Shown piece by piece: positions 1 to 11,538 of a stretch of 64,000 bases of DNA. Source of the DNA: DASYQD01 sp036005845 (GTDB lineage: Bacteria > Acidobacteriota > Thermoanaerobaculia > Multivoradales > JAIOJS01). A model generated the notes under the pieces. That model made no database searches. It saw nothing but the letters and a program-made list of their open reading frames with translations, and was not told the origin of the DNA. The position numbers were made by a program, and so were the translations under genes. Each line of letters opens with the position of its first letter. The stretch's first letter is position 1. The DNA lies in assembly GCA_036005845.1 (NCBI GenBank), contig DASYQD010000166.1:41078-105077 (forward strand), read 5' to 3'.

Positions 1-220
1 CGGCTGGGCGGGCGGCGAGGGTGCCAAGCGACGCGATGCCGGCGCCGCGGTCGCCGCCGCGCCGAGCGCCTTCCAGGCCCACGACCTGCTGACCGACGCC
101 CGCTTCGTCTGGCACTCCGGCCGCAACTACGTCGCGCTGGATCCGCACTCGGTGCCGGCGGCGATCTTTCGGCTGCGCCGCCGCGTGCGCAGCGAGGTCG
201 ATTTCGATTACTTCCTCTGA
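1..220 (+). CDS. glgE: Alpha-1,4-glucan:maltose-1-phosphate maltosyltransferase, 3' end
   Basis: Only the last 72 residues are in the window, read from base 2 to the TGA at 218-220. The tail has the pattern of GlgE C-termini: a 'HDLLTD' strand, then a 'NYVALDP' strand, then 'PAAIFRLRR'. GlgE is a cytosolic GH13 enzyme that adds maltose units from maltose-1-phosphate to a growing alpha-1,4-glucan. The call is strongly supported by the next gene, only 17 bases downstream, which encodes the trehalose synthase-maltokinase fusion that makes maltose-1-phosphate. The catalytic domain lies outside the window, so another GH13 enzyme cannot be fully excluded. Confidence 0.75.
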   Translation, partial: GWAGGEGAKRRDAGAAVAAAPSAFQAHDLLTDARFVWHSGRNYVALDPHSVPAAIFRLRRRVRSEVDFDYFL

Positions 221-237
221 GGGCACAGAATCGAACG

Positions 238-3672
<3,435 letters not shown>

Positions 3673-3698
3673 CTGCGACGACTTCTATACTGCATGTC

Positions 3699-3917
3699 AT
3701 GAGCTCGGTGGCGGAGGAAGTGCGCCAACTTCAACGGCAGGAGCTCGCCAGGCTCACGCCCGCGGAACGCGTCGCGCTGGCCTTGCGGCTCGGCCGCCGT
3801 GACGTCGAGACGTTCGCGGCGACACAGGGTGTCGGTATCGAAGAGGCTAGGCTTCTCCTCCGCCGCCGCGAGCAGCGCGGCCGTCGACCGTCGCGGTGCA
3901 TGGACCCCGACGATTGA
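3699..3917 (+). CDS. Small putative antitoxin paired with a nucleotidyltransferase
   Basis: A 72-residue charged protein with a predicted helical 'RLTPAERVALALRLGRRD' segment, resembling short proteins that often precede nucleotidyltransferases of the MNT/AbiEii kind. The ATG at 3699 was preferred over upstream in-frame codons that overlap the treS stop. Its TGA overlaps the likely TTG start of the next gene (TTGA, 3914-3917), so the two are translationally coupled. The same small-gene plus nucleotidyltransferase layout, with the same TTGA overlap, recurs at 53316-54034. The antitoxin role is inferred from position and is not shown by any motif. Confidence 0.55.
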   Translation: MSSVAEEVRQLQRQELARLTPAERVALALRLGRRDVETFAATQGVGIEEARLLLRRREQRGRRPSRCMDPDD

Positions 3918-4447
3918 GCCTCGTCGACGTCGTCGCCAGCCGTCTCGAAGCGCTCGACATTGCGTATTGCGTTATCGGAGCCTCCGCGCTCGCGGCACAT
4001 GGGGTGAGCCGCTCTACCCAGGACATCGACCTGTTCACCACGGCGAGCAAGGCGCTCGAACGGTCGTCTTGGCAAGATCTTCCCGCCGAGGTTCGGCACG
4101 AGCTGCGGCGCGGCGACATGCTCGACTCTCTCGGCGGCCTCGTCCGATTTCAGGCACCCGAGGACACCGACGTCGACCTCGTCGTCGGCAAGTTCCGTTG
4201 GCAAACGGCGATCGTCGGGCGCGCGATCCCGACGGTCATCGAAGGACGGGCTCTCCGCGTGGTGACCGCACCCGATCTGGTGCTCCTCAAGCTCCATGCA
4301 GGCGGCGCCAAGGATGAATGGGACATCCGCCAGCTGCTCGTGGACGCTGACGCGGAGCTCGTGGCCGCGGTCGACGCGGGGTTGGAGGATCTGCCCGATG
4401 ACGCGCGCGCGCTCTGGCAGCGTCTGCAGTCCGAGGATCGGAGATAA
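3914..4447 (+). CDS. Nucleotidyltransferase (MNT/AbiEii-like), putative toxin
   Basis: About 177 residues with the minimal nucleotidyltransferase fold signature: a 'IAYCVIGASALAAHG' strand-loop-helix, then the metal-binding 'QDIDL' (Asp-x-Asp), and a later acidic strand 'TDVDLVVG'. The 'PDLVLLKLHAGGAKDEWDI' segment is typical of this family. Such proteins transfer nucleotides to RNA or protein targets and often act as toxins in two-gene modules. The TTG at 3914 is preferred because it overlaps the upstream stop as TTGA and puts the core near the N-terminus. A GTG at 3896 is an in-frame alternative adding six residues. Target and activity are unknown. Confidence 0.7.
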   Translation: MSLVDVVASRLEALDIAYCVIGASALAAHGVSRSTQDIDLFTTASKALERSSWQDLPAEVRHELRRGDMLDSLGGLVRFQAPEDTDVDLVVGKFRWQTAIVGRAIPTVIEGRALRVVTAPDLVLLKLHAGGAKDEWDIRQLLVDADAELVAAVDAGLEDLPDDARALWQRLQSEDRR

Positions 4448-4483
4448 GCCGCGGTTGTTGCCTTCGAGGAGGGTCCATCCAGC

Positions 4484-5281
4484 GTGAACGTGGCCGGCAG
4501 CGTCGCCGTGATCACGGGTGCCGCGCGAGGGATCGGTCTCGCTGTCGCCCGGTCGCTGGCGGTGGACGGCGCCAAGGTGGTGTTGGGGGACGTGCTCGGC
4601 GACGCGGTCGAGCGGGCGGCGGGCGAGATCGTCGCCGCCGGCGGCGAAGCACTCGCGGTGGTCGCCGACGTGACGCGCGAGGCGGACGTGGTACGGCTGA
4701 TGGACGCGGCCGTCGACCGCTTCGGCGGCATCCACGTCGTCTGCGCCAACGCCGGCATCGCCCGCGACGGGCTGCTGCTCGAGCGCGATCCCGCGAGCGG
4801 CAAGGTTTCCCGCGTCCTCTCCGCCGACGACTTCCGCGCCGTCGTCGACGTCAATCTGGTAGGTCCGTTCCTCACCTTCCGCGAGGCGGCGCGGCGCATG
4901 GTGGATCACGGCTGGACCGGCGTGCTGCTGGTGATCTCCTCCGTCAACAAGAGCGGCCAGCCGGGCCAGCTCAACTACGCGTCGACCAAGGCCGCCGTGG
5001 CGCTGTGGCCGAAGATCCTCGCCGGCGAGCTGCACTGGTGCGGCATCCGCGGCATCCGCGTGGTGGGCATCGCGCCCGGCTACACCGGTACCGAGGGCCT
5101 GCGCGCGATGCCGCCGCACGCCTTAGAGCCGTTGCTGCGCGACGTGCCGCTCGGCCGTCTCGTTGAGCCCGACGAGCTCGCCCGCGTCGTCAAGCACGTG
5201 ATCGAGAACGAGGCCATCGACGGTACGACCATCGAGGTCACCGGCGGCGCCACCTTCGGACCGTGGCAACGCGCGAAGTAG
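4484..5281 (+). CDS. Short-chain dehydrogenase/reductase
   Basis: A 265-residue classical SDR with a Rossmann fold that should use NAD(H) or NADP(H). Visible motifs are the glycine-rich TGAARGIG at 11-18, NAG at 89-91, a serine at 152/153, and the catalytic Tyr165-x3-Lys169. Length and motif order are normal for the 3-oxoacyl-ACP reductase-like group. The GTG start at 4484 follows a good ribosome-binding site (GAGGAGGG, about 4465-4472). It ends 10 bases before the aminotransferase gene on the same strand, which suggests a joint pathway: oxidation of an alcohol followed by transamination. The substrate cannot be read from the sequence. Confidence 0.85.
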   Translation: MNVAGSVAVITGAARGIGLAVARSLAVDGAKVVLGDVLGDAVERAAGEIVAAGGEALAVVADVTREADVVRLMDAAVDRFGGIHVVCANAGIARDGLLLERDPASGKVSRVLSADDFRAVVDVNLVGPFLTFREAARRMVDHGWTGVLLVISSVNKSGQPGQLNYASTKAAVALWPKILAGELHWCGIRGIRVVGIAPGYTGTEGLRAMPPHALEPLLRDVPLGRLVEPDELARVVKHVIENEAIDGTTIEVTGGATFGPWQRAK

Positions 5282-5291
5282 GCCGCCGCCG

Positions 5292-6953
5292 ATGACGAGC
5301 GCCACGCCCGATACCGCCCTTCCCGAGTACGCCGCGGAGTGGCTCGACCACAACCTGCCGCCGCGCGTTCCCGCCGGCGAGGTGGTCGCGGGCTGGCTGA
5401 CGCTGCTCAATCGCGGCTGCAAGACCTGGCAGCCGGGAGCCTTTCAGATTGCGGTCGACCTCGACGGCGCGCGCGTCTTCCACGTCGCCCTGCCGCACGC
5501 GGTCGGCACCAGCGAGCGCCTCACTCTCTGCTGGGTCTTCCGCGTCACCCGTGAGCTCGGCCAGCACGAATTCTGCCTCGATTTGGTGGAAGAAGGCGTC
5601 ACCACCTTCGAGCATCAGGGCGTGCCGCCGCTGCGCGTGGCTTTCGAGGTCTTCGAGCAGCCGGTCTCGGTCAACAGCAGCCTGCGCGACGAGGTGCTGG
5701 CGACTCACGCCCGCTGCTGGCTGCCGTGCGACGGCGTGTCGTGGAGCCGCGGCGGCCCCGGCTATCCGCAGTTCGCGCGGCACGCGCGCGGCTGCCGCCT
5801 CGTCGACGTCGACGGCCGCGAGTACGTCGACTTCCTCATGGGCTGGGGCACGGCGCTGCTCGGCTACGCGCACCCGCGCGTGCAGGCCGCCGTCGCCGCA
5901 GCGCTGTCGTCGGGCGCCACGACGACGGTGACGCCGCAGCTCATGCCCGAGGTGGCGGCACGCCTGCGCGCCGTCTTCCCCGGCGCCGAGGCCGCCACCT
6001 TCGGCAAGAACGGTTCCGACGTCTGCACCGCCGCGGTGCGCATGGCGCGTGTCTACACCGGCCGGCCGATCGTCCTCTATTGCGGTTATCACGGCTGGCA
6101 GGACTGGTACGCGCAGCGCTACGGCTTCGCGGCGACCGGCATCCCCGCCGCTCCCGAGCCGCTGCTGGTGCCGTTCCCGCCCAACGACCTTGCCGAAGTG
6201 GCGCGGCTCTTCGACTCCCACCACGGCCGCGTCGCGGCGGTAATGCTGGAACCCGCGGGCGTCATCGAGAGCAGCAGCGGCCCGATCCGCGACGCCGACC
6301 CGACGTTCCTCCGCGCGCTGGCGGAGCTGGTGCGCCGCGAGGGAGCGCTCCTCGTCTTCGACGAGATCCTCACCGGCTTCCGTCACCTCGGCGGCAGCGT
6401 GCAGGCGGCGGCCGGCGTCGTCCCCGACCTCACCTGTCTCGGCAAGGCGCTCAGCGGCGGCATGCCGCTGGCGGCGCTGGTGGGCAGGAAGGAGCTCTTC
6501 GACGCCGCCATCGGCAGGATCTGCTTCGAGCCCACGTTCAAGGGCGAGAGCTACTCCTTCGCCGCCGCCCGCGAGTCGCTCGCCATCTACGCCGAGCAGG
6601 ACGTGCCGGCGCGGATCGCGGCGTTCGGCAACCGCTTGCGAGCGACGATCGGCGAGCTGTGTCGCGCCGCCGGCGTCGCGGCGGAGGCGGTCGGCCCGCC
6701 CTTCCGCATGATGGTGGTCTTCGCCGAGCCCGACGCGCGCCGGCGCCACCTGCAACGCACGCTGCTGCAACAGGAGCTGATGAAGCACGGCGTGCTGACG
6801 ACGCAGAACCTGCTGCTGCCGAGCATCGCGCACGACGACGAGGCGCTCGCGGTCGTCGCCCGGGCCTTCGAGCGCGCCTTCGCAGTGGTCGCGGAAGCGG
6901 AGCGGCGCGACCGCTACGCCTCCCACCTCGAGATACCTCCGCTGCCCGGCTGA
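5292..6953 (+). CDS. Class III aminotransferase with N-terminal beta-sandwich domain
   Basis: A 553-residue protein. Residues about 130-550 form a PLP-dependent class III aminotransferase closest in feel to glutamate-1-semialdehyde aminomutases: 'GWGTALLGYAHP', 'CGYHGWQDW', the PLP-contacting 'FDEILTGFR' (Asp357) and the Schiff-base lysine Lys385 in 'CLGKALSGGMPLAAL'. Residues 1 to about 125 are extra. They read as an Ig-like beta-sandwich ('LLNRGCKTWQPG', then 'FCLDLVEEGVTTFE'), a module type seen in glycan- and lipid-modifying enzymes. It follows the SDR by 10 bases. A role in making an amino sugar or similar amine is inferred. It is unlikely to be the haem-pathway hemL because of the extra domain and the context. 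Confidence 0.82.
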   Translation: MTSATPDTALPEYAAEWLDHNLPPRVPAGEVVAGWLTLLNRGCKTWQPGAFQIAVDLDGARVFHVALPHAVGTSERLTLCWVFRVTRELGQHEFCLDLVEEGVTTFEHQGVPPLRVAFEVFEQPVSVNSSLRDEVLATHARCWLPCDGVSWSRGGPGYPQFARHARGCRLVDVDGREYVDFLMGWGTALLGYAHPRVQAAVAAALSSGATTTVTPQLMPEVAARLRAVFPGAEAATFGKNGSDVCTAAVRMARVYTGRPIVLYCGYHGWQDWYAQRYGFAATGIPAAPEPLLVPFPPNDLAEVARLFDSHHGRVAAVMLEPAGVIESSSGPIRDADPTFLRALAELVRREGALLVFDEILTGFRHLGGSVQAAAGVVPDLTCLGKALSGGMPLAALVGRKELFDAAIGRICFEPTFKGESYSFAAARESLAIYAEQDVPARIAAFGNRLRATIGELCRAAGVAAEAVGPPFRMMVVFAEPDARRRHLQRTLLQQELMKHGVLTTQNLLLPSIAHDDEALAVVARAFERAFAVVAEAERRDRYASHLEIPPLPG

Positions 6954-6971
6954 TGCGCGCGAGCGCGCCAC

Positions 6972-7859
6972 TCAGCGCGGCGGGCCGTAGATCTCTCCCC
7001 ACTCGGCGGCGAGCTCGCGCGTCGGCGCCTCCAACGCGACCAGCTCCGCCGCTGTCACCGGCGTCCAGGCGCGCACCCAATCGAGCGTCTGATGCAGCTC
7101 TTCGTCGTCGATCATGCCGATGACGATGCCGCTGCAGCCGGGCAGCCCCAGCGCGTAACGCAGGCTCGCCTCTTTCAGCGCGTCCGGCAGGTGCGCACCC
7201 TTGGCGCTGCGCGCGCTATCCTTGACGCCGCCGAACACTTTCATTCCCAAGAGCGCGATCCCCTTGGCGGCCGCCGCCGGCCACGCCTGGCCTTCGAAGT
7301 CGTAGGTGTGCCGCGCCACCAGGCTGACCGGGTTCATCATGGCGTCGAAGTCCCACGCCTCCATCGCCTGCACGAATCGCCAGGGGCGATGGTGACCGGT
7401 AACGCCGACGAAGCGGGTGAGGCCATCGCGCCGCGCCTCGTCGAGCGCCGCGCAGACGCCGTCCTTGGCGAAGATTCGCTCCGGCGCCATGCGCTCGCCG
7501 CCGATGCTCTGCACGTAGACGACGTCGGCCTGCTCGATGCGCAGCGCGGTCAGGTTGTCGCGCAGCTGCCGTAGCGCGGTCTCGCCGTCGGGCTCGTTGC
7601 AGCGGGTGGCGACGAACGCCTCGCCGCGACGCTCGGCGAGCACCTGGCCGAGGTAGGCCTGCGCGTTGCCGTAGCCGCCGCTCGCCGGCCCGGTGTCGAG
7701 GTGGGTGACGCCGGCGTCGAGGCAGCGGTGGTAAAAGGCGACCGCCTCGGCTTCGGGCCGATGGCCGGCCGGCGCGGTGCCGAGGCCGAGGATGGGCACT
7801 TCGACGCCCGTCCTCCCCAGCGCGCGCCGCGGCAGCGGAGACGTGCCGAGTGAAGTCAC
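6972..7859 (-). CDS. Aldo/keto reductase-like protein, degenerate active site
   Basis: A 295-residue TIM-barrel protein of the aldo/keto reductase superfamily: 'RRALGRTGVEVPILGLGT' at the N-terminus, 'THLDTGPASGGYGNAQAYLG', and a cofactor-side 'CSGIVIGM'. Of the usual Asp-Tyr-Lys-His tetrad, Asp55 and Tyr63 are present. The lysine position reads Arg86 (FVATRC) and the histidine position reads Gln117 (VYVQSIG). It may therefore do unusual chemistry or bind without reducing. The GTG start overlaps the stop of the upstream radical SAM gene (GTGA, 7856-7859), so the two are coupled. It converges on the aminotransferase gene, with 18 bases between the stops. Confidence 0.85.
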   Translation of the reverse strand: MTSLGTSPLPRRALGRTGVEVPILGLGTAPAGHRPEAEAVAFYHRCLDAGVTHLDTGPASGGYGNAQAYLGQVLAERRGEAFVATRCNEPDGETALRQLRDNLTALRIEQADVVYVQSIGGERMAPERIFAKDGVCAALDEARRDGLTRFVGVTGHHRPWRFVQAMEAWDFDAMMNPVSLVARHTYDFEGQAWPAAAAKGIALLGMKVFGGVKDSARSAKGAHLPDALKEASLRYALGLPGCSGIVIGMIDDEELHQTLDWVRAWTPVTAAELVALEAPTRELAAEWGEIYGPPR

Positions 7860-9385
7860 GATGCCACGGCTGCCGATGAGGGTGAAGCCGATGCCGGCGC
7901 CGGCTCCTTACCGGCGACCCAGATGCGGCGCACGGCGATGCCGAGCCGGCGCGTGTCGCCGCCCATCCCTTCGTCGGCGGGCACCCACGTCTGGTCGGTG
8001 ACGATGCGGCCGCGCACGATCGGGCCGTCGACGTCGTCGGGCAGCGGAAACTGGAGACGGCTCCAACCTTCCTCGCTTCTCACCACCATCTCGCCGATGC
8101 CATGCTCCTCGATCTCGACGCGGCTGCGCACCGACCGCGTCGCCGCGTCGGAGCCCCAGACGGTCGCCTCGACACACAGCTCTTCGCCGCCGCGGGCGCG
8201 GATGAGGAACTCCGCCGCGCTCGTCGTCCAGCGGATCGGCTCCGGCAGCAGCTCGAGCTCGTGCCAGCCACTGGTCAGGTGATGGAAGTCGTTCTCGCCG
8301 ACGGTGACGTGGTCCTCGATCTCGCCGCCGCGGCTGCGCGCCTCCATCACCAGCGGGCAGCCGGCGCTGTGGTCGCGGCAGAACTTCGGGATCTCCTTCG
8401 CCGCCAGCGAGCGGCGCAGCTCCTGCGCCGCCTCGCCGTTCCAGATCTCCTCGAGCGTCGCCGTGCGCAAGTCGCCGTGGGGGTGGCGGTGGTACGGGCA
8501 GGCGAAGACCTTGCCCGTGTGCTGCTGGATGAAGAGGAAGCGCCACGGGACGAGGCAGGGGAAGTCGACGCCGGGTTCGGAGAAGCCGCGCACGGCGTGG
8601 TCGTGCCGCGGGTCCCATTGCACGGCGCAGTCGACGCCGAGCTCGTTGCCGAGCGTTCGCGCCTCGTCGCCCACACGGCGCAGCTCCTCATAGGAGAGCA
8701 TCTCGTCTCGGTAGACGAAGTCGTAGCCGAAGCGGCCGAGGGGCACGCTCGGCCGGTCGTGCAGCGACGCCAGCAGCGCCCTCGCCCCCAGCTCGTGCAC
8801 CAGCCGCAGGAACGCGTCCACCTCGTGCCGGTTCACCTTCATGACGATGAAGGTGAGGATGAGCACCGGCGCGGCGCCGCCGTTCTGCCGGCGGTAGGTC
8901 TCGACGTAATAGCGGACGTTCTCCACCACGCGGGCGAAGCTGCGGCCGGTGAGCTTGTAGAACGTCTCCTCGCTGGCGGCGTTGAACGAGACGTGGATGC
9001 CGAGGTTGCTGCCGCATGCCGCCAGCTCGTCCGCCTTGGTGCGGTTGAGCAGCAAGCCGTTGGTGACGAACGAGAAGATCTGGCCGTTGGCGGTGACACG
9101 CCGCGCCAGCTCGACGAGCCGCGGATGGCTCAGCGGCTCGCCGAAGCTGTCCTCGTTGACGTGCTCGCAGCGATCGAGGAAGCGGGCGTAGGCGTCGAGA
9201 TACGCGGGATCGAGCGGCCGGTAGTTGTGGCCGAAGTTCTTGCCCGAGCAGAAGACGCAGGGCGGATCGATGTTGCAGACGCCGGTGAGCTCGACGTTCA
9301 CCTGCAGCGGCAGCGAGCGCAGGTGGACGGCGCCGGCCCGCACCTCGACCGTGTTCAACCAGCCGTTTTGCTCGACAAGGCTCAA
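7856..9385 (-). CDS. Radical SAM protein with CX5CX2C motif and C-terminal beta domain
   Basis: A 509-residue protein. Near the N-terminus 'TGVCNIDPPCVFCSG' supplies Cys37, Cys43 and Cys46 for a 4Fe-4S cluster. The spacing is CX5CX2C instead of the usual CX3CX2C. Later radical SAM features are 'FVTNGLLLNR', 'HVSFNAASEETF' and 'ILTFIVMKVNRHEV'. A SPASM-like region follows ('KVFACPYH', 'FCRDHSAGCPLV') with more possible cluster cysteines. The last 130 residues or so form a beta-rich module ('GWHELELLPEPIRWTT') of a type found in cell-surface glycan enzymes. The start is a TTG. The gene is coupled to the aldo/keto reductase through a GTGA overlap and is divergent from glgB. The substrate is unknown. 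Confidence 0.82.
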   Translation of the reverse strand: MSLVEQNGWLNTVEVRAGAVHLRSLPLQVNVELTGVCNIDPPCVFCSGKNFGHNYRPLDPAYLDAYARFLDRCEHVNEDSFGEPLSHPRLVELARRVTANGQIFSFVTNGLLLNRTKADELAACGSNLGIHVSFNAASEETFYKLTGRSFARVVENVRYYVETYRRQNGGAAPVLILTFIVMKVNRHEVDAFLRLVHELGARALLASLHDRPSVPLGRFGYDFVYRDEMLSYEELRRVGDEARTLGNELGVDCAVQWDPRHDHAVRGFSEPGVDFPCLVPWRFLFIQQHTGKVFACPYHRHPHGDLRTATLEEIWNGEAAQELRRSLAAKEIPKFCRDHSAGCPLVMEARSRGGEIEDHVTVGENDFHHLTSGWHELELLPEPIRWTTSAAEFLIRARGGEELCVEATVWGSDAATRSVRSRVEIEEHGIGEMVVRSEEGWSRLQFPLPDDVDGPIVRGRIVTDQTWVPADEGMGGDTRRLGIAVRRIWVAGKEPAPASASPSSAAVAS

Positions 9386-9528
9386 CGCTCGGAGGACCTT
9401 GCGGGCAGTATAGGAGCGAACAACGGCCGCGGGGTGCGCGTGAACGGACCGCGCGCGGGCGATAAGCTGCCCGGCTGGGGCAAGGCACCGTTCCTGCTTT
9501 CGCGGGAACCGTGCGCCGGGAGCGTGTG

Positions 9529-11538
9529 ATGAGCGAGGAGCGCCCTGCGGAGAGCGTGACGAGTCGCGCGTCTGATGATGCGGCTGCCCCGCTGTCGCGC
9601 TTGACCGCCGACGACCTGCACCTCTTCAACGAGGGCACGCACTACCGGCTGTACGAGAAGCTCGGCGCGCATCCGATGGTGCGCGATGGCGTGGCGGGCA
9701 CCTACTTCGCCGTCTGGGCACCGAACGCGCAGCGCGTCGCCGTGATCGGCGAGTTCTCGCGCTGGCTGCCCGACGCGCATCCGCTCGAGCCGCGCGGCGG
9801 CTCGGGGATCTGGGAGGGGTTCGTGCCCGGCATCGGGCCCGGCGAGCTCTACAAGTTTTGGATCGAGTCCCGCGCGCACCAGGGCTTCACGGTCGACAAG
9901 GCCGACCCATTCGCCTTCCGTTCGCAGCTGCCGCCCGACACCGCTTCCGAGATCGCCGACCTCCGCCACCAGTGGAGCGACTCGGCGTGGATGGCGGATC
10001 GCCATTCGCGCCTCTCGCTCTCGGCGCCGGTCTCGATCTACGAAGTGCACCTCGGCTCCTGGCGCCGCGTCATGGAGGAGGACAACCGCTCGCTCACCTA
10101 TCGCGAGCTCGGGCCGCTGCTCGCCGATTACTGCGACGAGCTGGGCTTCACGCACGTCGAGCTGCTGCCGGTGATGGAGCATCCGTTCTACGGCTCGTGG
10201 GGCTATCAGACGACCGGGTACTTCGCGCCGACGCGGCGCTACGGCACGCCCGAGGACCTGATGTGGATGGTCGACCATCTGCACCAGCGCGGCGTCGGTG
10301 TGCTGCTCGATTGGGTGCCGTCGCACTTCCCCAGCGACGAGCACGGCCTCGCCTACTTCGACGGCACGCATCTCTTCGAGCACGAGGACCCGCGGCTCGG
10401 CTTCCACCCCGAATGGAACAGCTTCATCTTCAACTACGGCCGCCACGAGGTGAAGAGCTTCCTGGTCTCCTCGGCGGCGTTCTGGCTCGACCGCTTCCAC
10501 GCCGACGGCCTGCGCGTCGACGCCGTCGCCTCGATGCTCTACCGCAACTACGCGCGGCGCGACGGCGAATGGCTGCCCAACCAACATGGCGGCCGCGAGA
10601 ACCTCGAGGCGGTCGCCCTCCTGCAGGCGCTCAACCGCGAGCTCTACGGCCGCTTCGCGGACGTGCAGACCTTCGCCGAGGAGTCGACCTCGTGGCCCGG
10701 CGTGTCGCGGCCGCTCTACGTCGGCGGCCTCGGCTTCGGCTACAAGTGGGACATGGGCTGGATGCACGACTCGCTCGCCTACCTGAAGCTCGACCCCATC
10801 CACCGCCGCTACCACCACGAGCGCCTGACCTTCCGGCGCATGTACGCCTACAGCGAGAACTTCTGCCTGCCGCTATCGCACGACGAGGTGGTGCACGGCA
10901 AGCGCTCGCTGCTCGGCAAGATGCCCGGCGACGAATGGCAGGCCTTCGCCAGCCTGCGCCTCCTCTTCGCCTGGCAGCACGCGCAGCCGGGCAAGAAGCT
11001 CCTCTTCATGGGCGGCGAATTCGGCCAGCGCCGCGAGTGGAACCACGACCGCAGCCTCGATTGGCATCTGCTCGACTCGCCCATGCACCGCGGCGTGCAG
11101 CGGCTGGTGGGCGACCTCAATCGCCTCTACCGCGGCGAGCCGGCGATGCACGAGCTCGACTGCGACCCCGACGGCTTCGAGTGGATCGACGCCAACGACA
11201 GCGAGCAGAGCGTGGTGTCGCTGCTGCGATACGCCAAGCCCAAGGGAGTGTCGACGCAGGGCGAGGCCAATCCGAACGGAGAGACCAAGCGCGGCGAAGC
11301 GGTGATGGCCGTCCTCAACTTCACTCCCATCGTGCGCCGCAACTATCGAGTGGGCGCACCGCGCGGCGGCTTCTGGCGCGAGGTCCTCAACACCGACGCC
11401 AAGCACTACGGCGGCAGCGGCCAGGGCAACCTCGGCGGCGTCGAGGCGGCGCCGATCCCGCTCCACGGCCGCTCGCACTCGCTGACGCTGACCTTGCCGC
11501 CGCTCGGCGCGGTGTTTCTCAAGGCCGAGGCAAGCTGA
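9529..11538 (+). CDS. glgB: 1,4-alpha-glucan branching enzyme
   Basis: A 669-residue GH13 enzyme that cuts alpha-1,4 chains and rejoins them as alpha-1,6 branches in the cytosol. An N-terminal CBM48 domain (about 35-125, 'GVAGTYFAVWAPNAQRVAVIGEF') precedes the barrel. The catalytic set is Asp331 (LRVDAVASMLY), Glu384 (FAEESTSW) and Asp452 (PLSHDEVVHGK). The ATG at 9529 follows GGAG with good spacing and was chosen over GTG codons at 9511 and 9526. The stop overlaps the glgX start by one base (TGATG). With the upstream glgE and treS-mak genes it completes the GlgE route to branched glucan. Confidence 0.96.
   Translation: MSEERPAESVTSRASDDAAAPLSRLTADDLHLFNEGTHYRLYEKLGAHPMVRDGVAGTYFAVWAPNAQRVAVIGEFSRWLPDAHPLEPRGGSGIWEGFVPGIGPGELYKFWIESRAHQGFTVDKADPFAFRSQLPPDTASEIADLRHQWSDSAWMADRHSRLSLSAPVSIYEVHLGSWRRVMEEDNRSLTYRELGPLLADYCDELGFTHVELLPVMEHPFYGSWGYQTTGYFAPTRRYGTPEDLMWMVDHLHQRGVGVLLDWVPSHFPSDEHGLAYFDGTHLFEHEDPRLGFHPEWNSFIFNYGRHEVKSFLVSSAAFWLDRFHADGLRVDAVASMLYRNYARRDGEWLPNQHGGRENLEAVALLQALNRELYGRFADVQTFAEESTSWPGVSRPLYVGGLGFGYKWDMGWMHDSLAYLKLDPIHRRYHHERLTFRRMYAYSENFCLPLSHDEVVHGKRSLLGKMPGDEWQAFASLRLLFAWQHAQPGKKLLFMGGEFGQRREWNHDRSLDWHLLDSPMHRGVQRLVGDLNRLYRGEPAMHELDCDPDGFEWIDANDSEQSVVSLLRYAKPKGVSTQGEANPNGETKRGEAVMAVLNFTPIVRRNYRVGAPRGGFWREVLNTDAKHYGGSGQGNLGGVEAAPIPLHGRSHSLTLTLPPLGAVFLKAEAS

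Noticed and set aside
3896..3913. GTG start of the nucleotidyltransferase gene at 3896
   Set aside because: It is in frame but the TTG at 3914 gives the TTGA overlap shared with the second module and a normal N-terminus; kept only as an alternative.
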